Positions 1 to 4,608 of a DNA stretch of 5,940 nt are shown here, one piece after another. A program made the translations under genes and the position numbers. The stretch spans positions 1 through 5,940 of the forward strand of contig CAMAUG010000250.1 in assembly GCA_945861255.1 (NCBI GenBank). Direction: 5' to 3'. Source of the stretch: Candidatus Sulfopaludibacter sp. SbA3 (GTDB lineage: Bacteria; Acidobacteriota; Terriglobia; Bryobacterales; Bryobacteraceae). A model generated the notes under the pieces. The model was not told the origin of the DNA and did no database searches. It worked only from the letters and a program-made list of their open reading frames with translations. Each line of letters starts with the position of its first letter. The first letter of the stretch is position 1.

Positions 1-339
1 TGTCTTGGAGGACGCAGGCGCCGACTGCGTGCGAAACTCATAGTGCAGGATTTCCAGCGCCACACGGCCTTCGCTGAAGCGGACCACGCGACCGGATGCA
101 ACCAGCTTCAGAGCGCATTTTTCATTGAGCTGCGCGGGCCAACTGATCGAGAGTTCCAAGCGCTTGCCGGGAACCAGCAAATGCTCCGTCGTGAAATACA
201 CGCCGCCGCTCGAAATATTCAGGGTCTTGCCTTCGCCGGTTTCCTCACCACCCCGCTTGCTGACAACCTTGTATCGCACCTCCCTTTCGATGGGGAAGCG
301 GTCCGTATGGCGCCGGTTGTTTGAGTCGTGTTTGGTCAC
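1..339 (-). CDS. PilZ domain protein, probable c-di-GMP receiver (C-terminus cut by window edge)
   Basis: The reading frame is open from a GTG at 339 to the window edge, giving 113 residues with no stop. Two PilZ signatures are visible. An arginine motif (RRHTDR, R10-x3-R14) lies near the N-terminus, and NISSGGVYF (N41, S43, G46, the D/N-x-S-x-x-G motif) follows about 27 residues later. These are the two elements that bind cyclic di-GMP in this family, so binding competence looks intact. A beta-rich stretch follows (LELSISW, then GRVVRF and GRVALEI), as expected for the PilZ barrel. There is no signal peptide or membrane segment, so the protein is likely cytosolic. The GTG start is supported by AAAGGA five bases upstream and by a promoter that would give a 19-base leader. 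The output partner (motility, pili, polysaccharide or other) cannot be told from the visible part, and any additional C-terminal domain would lie outside the window. Confidence 0.86.
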   Translation of the reverse strand, partial: MTKHDSNNRRHTDRFPIEREVRYKVVSKRGGEETGEGKTLNISSGGVYFTTEHLLVPGKRLELSISWPAQLNEKCALKLVASGRVVRFSEGRVALEILHYEFRTQSAPASSKT

Positions 340-364
340 TGAGTTCCTTTGCTTCGATGGACCA

Positions 365-393
365 ATTATGCCGCCCGCAGCGGCGCCAGCCAA
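365..393 (-). promoter_or_regulatory. Sigma70-type promoter for the PilZ gene
   Basis: On the minus strand, TTGGCT (388-393, 4 of 6 consensus matches) is followed after 17 bases by CATAAT (365-370, 5 of 6). Transcription would start near 358, leaving a 19-base leader that contains AAAGGA before the GTG at 339. Spacing and leader length agree well. The spacer and -35 overlap an inverted repeat (CGGCGC at 381-386 with GCGCCG at 399-404). It has no T-tract, so it is not a convincing intrinsic terminator for rarA but could be an operator or a leftover stem. Confidence 0.5.
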
Positions 394-451
394 TAGCAGC
401 GCCGGCTTATTTTCGAGTAGTACAACGAGCCCCACGGGCGGTACCAGATGC

Positions 452-1765
452 CTATGGCTGCTCCGGTACTACGGGCTTTCGCGCGCGGATCTCCTCTAAA
501 CGCAACGCGATGCGCTGTTCCAGGCCCCGGTTGGTAGGCTGAGAGAACCGCGTCCCCCGCAAACGGTCCGGCAGGCACTCCATGGCGTTGAGGGCGTCCT
601 CGAACTGGTGCGCATGCTGGTAGCCCTCGCCGTACCCCCACTCCTTCATGGGGCGCGTGGGAGCGTTGCGAAGCTGCATCGGAACGGGCTCGGAGATCTG
701 GTGGGCGGCGGTCTCGCGTGCGGCGTTCAAGGCCCGGTAGGAAGCGTCGGACTTCGGCGCGACTGAAAGATAGATAGCCACTTGCGCCAGCGCCTGATCT
801 CCTTCGGGAGTTCCCAGGAAGTGCACGGCCTGCTGCGCCGCCACGGCCTGCTCCAAGGCGCGCGGATCGGCCAGACCGATGTCCTCAATAGCCATCCGCA
901 TCAAACGGCGCGCGATGTATAAGCGGTCCTCGCCCGCCTCCAACATTCGGGCCAACCAATACAACGCGGCGTCGGGATCGGAGGACCGCACGCTCTTGTG
1001 CAGCGCCGAAATCAAGTTGAAGTGCTGTTCGCCGGACTTGTCGTAAAGCAGCGTCTTGCGGCCAGTGACGGCTTCCACCGCCGCGGCGTCCACGACACCG
1101 CTTTGAGCCACCGAGGATGCAAGTTCCAGAATGTTATAAGCGGCGCGCGCATCGCCGTTGGAATATACGGCGATCTGCTCCAACAGGTTGCCCGGCGCGG
1201 TCAACTCCAGCGTCTTCAGCGCGCGTTCCAACAGCGTGACGATCTCCAACACCGAGAGCGCCTGCAGGGCGTAGACCTTGGTGCGAGAGAGTAGCGCGGA
1301 CACCACTTCGAACGACGGATTCTCCGTGGTTGCGCCTATCAGGATCACATCGCCGCGCTCCACATACGGCAGAAACGCGTCCTGCTGCGCTTTGTTGAAG
1401 CGGTGGATTTCATCCACGAACAGCACGGTCCGGCGGCCAAGGCGGCGCGTGCGCTCAGCCTCCATCATCACCGCCTTGATCTCCTTGATGCCGCTCAACA
1501 CAGCGCTGAACGGTATGAAATCGCAGCGCGTCAGACGGGCGATCAACTTGGCGAGCGTGGTTTTGCCGACGCCCGGAGGCCCCCACAAGATCAGCGATTG
1601 CAACTCATCGCGTTCGATCTGCGCGCGCAGGGGCTTGCCGGGACCCATGATGTGCTGCTGGCCCACGAAGTCCTCAAGGCGCTCCGGCCGCATTCGCTCC
1701 GCCAGAGGGCGCTTGGAGCTTCCCTGGTCTCCCGGTTGCGGCGGAGTGATGTCGAAGAGGCTCAC
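452..1765 (-). CDS. rarA: Replication-associated recombination protein RarA (MgsA), AAA+ ATPase
   Basis: A 437-residue AAA+ ATPase of the RarA/MgsA/WRNIP1 family, which acts on single-stranded DNA and SSB at stalled replication forks; the length is typical. Visible motifs are Walker A GPPGVGKT (62-69), Walker B LFVDEIH (115-121), sensor 1 ATTEN (145-149), a likely arginine finger in LLSRTKV (R161) and sensor 2 GDARAAYNILE (R207). The C-terminal tetramerisation region carries the family signatures IYLSVAPKSDASYRAL (331-346), WGYGEGYQHAH (376-386) and RFSQPTNRGLEQRI (406-419). These separate it from the related clamp loader DnaX and from RuvB. The GTG start overlaps the TGA of the upstream methyltransferase (GTGA, 1762-1765), with GGAGG at 1777-1781, 11 bases before the start. 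It is therefore probably expressed by translational coupling from that gene's promoter. Confidence 0.96.
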   Translation of the reverse strand: MSLFDITPPQPGDQGSSKRPLAERMRPERLEDFVGQQHIMGPGKPLRAQIERDELQSLILWGPPGVGKTTLAKLIARLTRCDFIPFSAVLSGIKEIKAVMMEAERTRRLGRRTVLFVDEIHRFNKAQQDAFLPYVERGDVILIGATTENPSFEVVSALLSRTKVYALQALSVLEIVTLLERALKTLELTAPGNLLEQIAVYSNGDARAAYNILELASSVAQSGVVDAAAVEAVTGRKTLLYDKSGEQHFNLISALHKSVRSSDPDAALYWLARMLEAGEDRLYIARRLMRMAIEDIGLADPRALEQAVAAQQAVHFLGTPEGDQALAQVAIYLSVAPKSDASYRALNAARETAAHQISEPVPMQLRNAPTRPMKEWGYGEGYQHAHQFEDALNAMECLPDRLRGTRFSQPTNRGLEQRIALRLEEIRARKPVVPEQP

Positions 1766-2622
1766 GGTGTTCGCTGCCTCCGGGCTTCATAGAGGAAGAT
1801 GCCGGCGGCCACCGCTGCGTTGAGCGATTCCACCCCGGCAGTCTCAATCCGCACACCTGTGGCGCCCGCCGCCATTTCCGGATGCACTCCGTGGCTCTCG
1901 CTTCCGATCACAATCGCGCACGGTACGCGGAAATCGGCCTCACTGACCGCCTTTGCCGCACGCGGCATCGCGGCATACACCGCCAGACCCGCCAGGTTCA
2001 GTTCCGTGGCTATGGGAACCCGGAACACCGAGCCCGCCGAGCCTCGCAAGCACTTGGGATTGTATGGGTTCACCGTGCCCTTCAGAAATACCACGCCGCT
2101 TGCGCCGAACGCCTCTGCCGCGCGCAGGATCGCGCCGGCGTTCCCGGGATCCTGCAATCCATCTAGTACGATCACCAACGCGCTCGGTCCCAGCATCCGC
2201 GCCGCCGGCCACTCCGGTGGCCGCACCAGTGTGATGACGCCTTGCGGCGTATTCGTCGAAGACAGATCGCGAAACGTTTTGTCGGTGACCACGCGTGCCT
2301 CCGGGAGAGCGGCCCGTGAAGCCTGCGTCCGCGCTGATCTGGTCGTCCGCTCCCTGCTGTAAGCGGCTTCGGCGGGAACCGGCGACGGCGAGAGCCCAGG
2401 CTTCGCACTTGCGCCGCGTGCGGCTTCAGCGAGGAGCATCGCAAGGCGCGCCTGCGCGGATTCGGCCACAATCACGGCCCGGATTTCACATTTCGCCGCG
2501 ATGGCCTCCTCCAGCAAATGGGTACCTTCGGCGATGGCGTAGCCGTCCTCCGTGAGAGTCCCGCGCGACACGGCGCGCCGGATTTGCTTGATAAGCGGGT
2601 TTTGATCGCTGAGGGAGTCCAC
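1762..2622 (-). CDS. SpoU/TrmH-family RNA 2'-O-methyltransferase (TsnR/RlmB-like)
   Basis: A SPOUT-superfamily, SAM-dependent ribose methyltransferase, 286 residues from the chosen GTG. The N-terminal substrate-binding (L30e-like) part starts SDQNPLIKQIRRAV and includes AEGTHLLEEAI and CEIRAVIVAES. The catalytic domain shows motif 1 LDGLQDPGNAGAILRAAEAF (about 153-172, with the conserved N and R), motif 2 IGSESHGVHPE (239-249) and motif 3 VESLNAAVAAGIFLYEARRQ (264-283). Together these form the trefoil-knot SAM site. Target RNA (23S rRNA or tRNA) cannot be assigned. Residues about 67-110 form an unusual Pro/Arg/Ala-rich insertion between the two domains. The frame stays open upstream to 2760, but the family N-terminus aligns at GTG 2622. 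No ribosome binding site is visible there, and an in-frame ATT pair just upstream is an alternative. The stop overlaps the rarA start. Confidence 0.9.
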   Translation of the reverse strand: MDSLSDQNPLIKQIRRAVSRGTLTEDGYAIAEGTHLLEEAIAAKCEIRAVIVAESAQARLAMLLAEAARGASAKPGLSPSPVPAEAAYSRERTTRSARTQASRAALPEARVVTDKTFRDLSSTNTPQGVITLVRPPEWPAARMLGPSALVIVLDGLQDPGNAGAILRAAEAFGASGVVFLKGTVNPYNPKCLRGSAGSVFRVPIATELNLAGLAVYAAMPRAAKAVSEADFRVPCAIVIGSESHGVHPEMAAGATGVRIETAGVESLNAAVAAGIFLYEARRQRTP

Positions 2623-2631
2623 TACAATAAT
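2602..2631 (+). promoter_or_regulatory. Candidate promoter for the DUF218 gene
   Basis: TTGATC (2602-2607) precedes AATAAT (2626-2631) by 18 bases, with an overlapping alternative -10 TACAAT (2623-2628) at a 15-base spacing. Either would start transcription near 2635-2638, about 70 bases before the ATG at 2709. The element lies across the first codons of the divergent methyltransferase gene. On the opposite strand a weak TATGCT (2643-2648) could serve that gene, but without a good -35. This assignment is by eye only. Confidence 0.27.
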
Positions 2632-2708
2632 TCTGAACGCCCAGCATAGCGCACATGGCGTCTGGCCAGCATGATGCACAAGGCTTCCGGAAAGATGAAC
2701 ACGCGCAG

Positions 2709-3317
2709 ATGAAGTTCCGCTCCCACAACCGTTGGCTCTTCCTCGCCGCCGGGATGGCATTAGCGGTCGCGGCTCTGGCCTGGCAAATCGCGGTGATCGC
2801 TGGCGAAATTCGTGCGCAATCGACGGAGGGCGTGGAGCGGCCCGCGGATGTGATTGTCGTCCTGGGCGCGGCCGAATACCGGGGACGTCCGTCGCCGGTG
2901 CTGGAAGCGCGCCTAAATCACGCCCTGTTTTTATATCACCAAGGCCTGGCCCCGCGCATTTTGACCACCGGCGGCGCCGGCGGCGATCCCACGTTCACCG
3001 AAGCTGAAGTGGGCCGCGCTTACCTCAGCCGCCGCGGCGTGCCGGCCGAGGCGATCATCAGTGAAACGCAAGGTTCCAGCACCGTGGAAAGCACCGTGGC
3101 GGCGGCGGAGATTATGCAGCGCCTGGATCTGAAATCCTGCATCGTGGTCAGCGATGGCTACCACATTTACCGGGTAAAAAAGATGCTGGAGTTCCGGGGA
3201 ATGGACGTCTACGGGTCTCCGCGGCCGGCGGAAGTGCGCGAGGATTGGCGCCAGCAATGGTTGTACGTCCGCCAAGCCATCGCTTACGGTTTGTGGCGCA
3301 TCGGCATCCCGGTCTAG
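2709..3317 (+). CDS. YdcF/SanA-like DUF218 family membrane-anchored protein
   Basis: A 202-residue protein. Residues 9-31 (WLFLAAGMALAVAALAWQIAVIA) form one hydrophobic segment after a basic N-terminus (KFRSHNR), so it is probably an inner-membrane anchor or uncleaved signal with the DUF218 domain outside. The domain runs from about 46 to 172. It shows a first strand ADVIVVLGAAEYRG, RLNHALFLYHQG, ILTTGGAGGDPTFTEAE, LSRRGVPAEAIISE, an S-S-T-V-E-S-T stretch where relatives have S-x-x-T-x-E-N, and VVSDGYHIYRVKKML (147-160). Relatives E. coli YdcF and SanA are linked to the cell envelope, but the reaction is not settled. The frame is open back to an ATG at 2655. I prefer 2709 because the basic-plus-hydrophobic N-terminus begins there; the ribosome site is weak (GGAAAG about 14 bases upstream). 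It converges on lexA with a 13-base gap. Confidence 0.85.
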   Translation: MKFRSHNRWLFLAAGMALAVAALAWQIAVIAGEIRAQSTEGVERPADVIVVLGAAEYRGRPSPVLEARLNHALFLYHQGLAPRILTTGGAGGDPTFTEAEVGRAYLSRRGVPAEAIISETQGSSTVESTVAAAEIMQRLDLKSCIVVSDGYHIYRVKKMLEFRGMDVYGSPRPAEVREDWRQQWLYVRQAIAYGLWRIGIPV

Positions 3318-3330
3318 TTGCCTGGCCCGT

Positions 3331-3954
3331 TCAGTACTTGCGCAGCACGGCCAGCAGTTTGCCTTGCACCTGCACACCCTTCTTCGGCACCAGAATCGGC
3401 TTCATGGCCGCATTCGCGGGCTGGAGCCGCACCGAGTCTCCCTCGTTATAGAAACGCTTGAGCGTAGTCTCGTATCCATCGACCAACGCCACCACAATGT
3501 CGCCGTTGCGGACATGCACGGTTTTCTCGATCAACACGTAATCGCCGTCGCAGATGTGGTCTTCAATCATGGATTCGCCGCGAACCTTCAGCGCGTAAGT
3601 ATCCGGATCGCCCGCGAAATCGGCGAAATTCAGCGTGTCTTCCCCCGCGATGGCCTCGACAGGCGCGCCCGCCGCGATCCGCCCCAGCAGTGGAACCCCG
3701 ATGGGCGCCGGAGCCTGCTTGTGCCGGCGTTCCTCGTCGTAATACTTGCGCGTGATTTCGAGCGAGCGGCTCTGGTTAAAGCCGCGCTTCAAGTAGTCCT
3801 TGGATTCCAGCGCCTGAACGTGCTTGTGCACCGTGGCAAGAGAAGCCAAATCCAACCCTTCAGCGATTTCCTCATAGCTGGGACTGTAGCCCTTCTTCTC
3901 CAGGAACCCCGCAAGGAAGTCCAGGAACTCTTTCTGGCGTTTGGTGAGGGCCAT
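3331..3954 (-). CDS. lexA: LexA, SOS-response transcriptional repressor / self-cleaving S24 protease
   Basis: A 207-residue LexA. The N-terminal winged-helix domain (about 1-66) contains SYEEIAEGLDLASLATVHKH, with the recognition helix around 38-50. The C-terminal S24 domain begins near 86. The autocleavage bond is Ala95-Gly96 in GRIAAGAPVE, the nucleophile is Ser128 in RGESMIEDHICDGDYV, and the general base is Lys166 in YETTLKRF. All catalytic elements are intact and correctly spaced (38 residues from Ser to Lys). By family, RecA filaments trigger cleavage and relieve repression of DNA-damage genes. The recognition helix (TVHKHVQALE) looks more like the Bacillus type (TVHGHL) than the E. coli type, so an E. 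coli CTGT-N8-ACAG box should not be assumed. The linker (67-85) is basic and proline-containing. The ATG has no Shine-Dalgarno sequence; see the promoter entry at 3961-3989. Confidence 0.97.
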   Translation of the reverse strand: MALTKRQKEFLDFLAGFLEKKGYSPSYEEIAEGLDLASLATVHKHVQALESKDYLKRGFNQSRSLEITRKYYDEERRHKQAPAPIGVPLLGRIAAGAPVEAIAGEDTLNFADFAGDPDTYALKVRGESMIEDHICDGDYVLIEKTVHVRNGDIVVALVDGYETTLKRFYNEGDSVRLQPANAAMKPILVPKKGVQVQGKLLAVLRKY

Positions 3955-3960
3955 GTCAGC

Positions 3961-3989
3961 ATTGTACGGCGAAGAAAAGGAGAATGCAA
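3961..3989 (-). promoter_or_regulatory. lexA promoter, predicted to give a leaderless mRNA
   Basis: On the minus strand, TTGCAT (3984-3989, 3 of 6 matches) lies 17 bases before TACAAT (3961-3966, 5 of 6). Exactly six bases (3955-3960) separate the -10 from the lexA ATG at 3954, so the expected start of transcription is the A of the start codon. No purine-rich ribosome site lies upstream of the ATG, which agrees with a leaderless message. No recognised SOS-box consensus is seen in or near the promoter. Confidence 0.5.
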
Positions 3990-4037
3990 GAGTTTTGGGC
4001 GAAAAATTCCGTAGGCGCGGGCAGTGCTGTCATTTCG

Positions 4038-4053
4038 CGAACCGGACGGTTGG
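4038..4053. promoter_or_regulatory. Palindrome in the lexA-hicBA intergenic region, candidate operator
   Basis: AACCG (4040-4044) and CGGTT (4047-4051) are perfect inverted repeats around a central GA. The symmetry resumes one base further out (C4038 with G4053) after a mismatch. The site lies just upstream of the putative hicB promoter and about 85 bases upstream of lexA. It could bind the regulator of either gene. It does not match the E. coli or Bacillus SOS-box consensus, since its half-sites are spaced differently. Confidence 0.3.
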
Positions 4054-4083
4054 GCGACTCGCCAGTTCCTGGAAGGCTATGAT
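4054..4083 (+). promoter_or_regulatory. Candidate hicBA promoter with -10 six bases before the hicB start
   Basis: TATGAT (4078-4083, 5 of 6 matches) ends six bases before the hicB GTG at 4090. A partial -35, GCGACT (4054-4059, sharing the central GAC of TTGACA), lies 18 bases upstream. Transcription would begin at or next to the start codon. The -35 is weak, so the case rests mainly on the -10 and on the same geometry seen at lexA. Confidence 0.35.
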
Positions 4084-4089
4084 GGAGGA

Positions 4090-4317
4090 GTGAAACTGAC
4101 GATTGAGCTGGACCGTGAAGACGACGGACGGTGGATCGCCGAAGCTTTGGAACTGCCCGGTGTAATGTGCTACGGCCAGACGCGTGACGAGGCCATCAGC
4201 AACACCGAACGGCTCGCGATCGAGGTGATTGCGGACCGTATTGCTCACGGTGAAATGCCATCTTCAGCGCTCGCCGTTTCCTTCTCGATTCCAGATGAGC
4301 AGTTGGCCATCCACTAA
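4090..4317 (+). CDS. hicB: HicB-type antitoxin (short, single-domain)
   Basis: A 75-residue HicB-family antitoxin. The partial RNase-H-like fold is recognisable from MKLTIELDREDDGRWIAE (1-18), ELPGVMCYGQTRDEAISN (21-38) and LAIEVIADRI (42-51). By family it binds HicA and blocks its RNA-cleaving activity. The protein ends soon after this domain, so it lacks the C-terminal helix-turn-helix or ribbon-helix-helix DNA-binding domain of longer HicB proteins. The frame opens at GTG 4024, but homology begins at MKLT, so GTG 4090 is chosen. GGAGG (4084-4088) sits only one base from this GTG, too close for a normal ribosome site, while TATGAT lies exactly six bases upstream. The 3' end overlaps hicA by 23 bases. 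Confidence 0.86.
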   Translation: MKLTIELDREDDGRWIAEALELPGVMCYGQTRDEAISNTERLAIEVIADRIAHGEMPSSALAVSFSIPDEQLAIH

Positions 4318-4507
4318 GGCACGCCGTGTCCTCGCGGCGCTGGAAAGAGCTGGCTGGCAGGTGAAGCGCCAACGGGGCTCCCATCGCCTACTGGTCCATC
4401 CGAATTGGCCGAACTACGAGTTCTCCTTTCACGATCAAGACGAAATAGGACCGAGGATGTTGGCTCGTATCGCCAAGCGGACGGGCTTAAAACCTGATGA
4501 TCTCTGA
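4295..4507 (+). CDS. hicA: HicA-type mRNA interferase toxin
   Basis: A 70-residue HicA/YcfA-family toxin, a small double-stranded-RNA-binding-like fold that cleaves mRNA. Family features are the N-terminal helix ARRVLAALERAGWQVKRQ (9-26), the catalytic motif GSH with His30, a following strand (RLLVH), and the C-terminal FHDQDEIGPRMLARIAKRTGL (45-65) that replaces the usual H-x-x-x-E-x-x-x-G-T-L-x-x-I pattern. All expected key residues are present, so the toxin looks intact. ATG 4295 lies inside hicB in another frame, and no Shine-Dalgarno is visible before it. Expression probably depends on ribosomes that finish hicB at 4317, which would keep toxin levels below antitoxin. The order antitoxin-then-toxin is the reverse of E. 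coli hicAB but is known in this family. Confidence 0.85.
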   Translation: MSSWPSTKARRVLAALERAGWQVKRQRGSHRLLVHPNWPNYEFSFHDQDEIGPRMLARIAKRTGLKPDDL

Positions 4508-4574
4508 GGACCGCTGCGGCCGACTTCCCTGTGACTGACTTCCCCTGCTAACCGAGCCTACCGGGGAACGGAAA

Positions 4575-4594
4575 TGCGTCCGGTTACGGATGCG
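4575..4594. terminator. Weak hairpin between convergent hicA and DUF1552 genes
   Basis: TGCGTCCG (4575-4582), loop GTTA, then CGGATGCG (4587-4594) can form an 8-bp stem with two G-U pairs in plus-strand RNA. It lies in the 101-base gap between convergent genes, where a terminator is expected. No T-tract follows on either strand, so it is at best a Rho-assisted or weak stop. The same gap holds two copies of GACTTCCC (4522-4529 and 4537-4544), 15 bases apart. Confidence 0.25.
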
Positions 4595-4608
4595 GGACGG
4601 GCGCGCGC

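Noticed and set aside
366..641. Minus-strand open frame overlapping the end of rarA
   Set aside because: It is out of frame with the conserved C-terminus of RarA, has composition bias only and no domain.
1799..2362. Long plus-strand open frame (187 codons) opposite the methyltransferase gene
   Set aside because: It is antisense to well-conserved SpoU motifs, shows no recognisable domain, and is the kind of shadow frame expected in GC-rich coding DNA.
3322..3354. CTGGCC/GGCCAG inverted repeat between the DUF218 gene and lexA as a terminator
   Set aside because: The stem is six base pairs with a 21-base loop, there is no proper T-tract, and it extends into the lexA coding end; likely chance in GC-rich sequence.
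4001..4009. GAAAAATTC upstream of lexA considered as an SOS box
   Set aside because: The half-sites are only three bases each and the spacing does not fit GAAC-N4-GTTC or CTGT-N8-ACAG.
3364..4014. Plus-strand open frame (216 codons) covering lexA
   Set aside because: It is fully antisense to an intact LexA, with no family resemblance or ribosome site.
4024..4089. N-terminal extension of HicB from GTG 4024
   Set aside because: The extra 22 residues do not resemble HicB, and they would cover the palindrome and the TATGAT element; the family N-terminus starts at MKLT.
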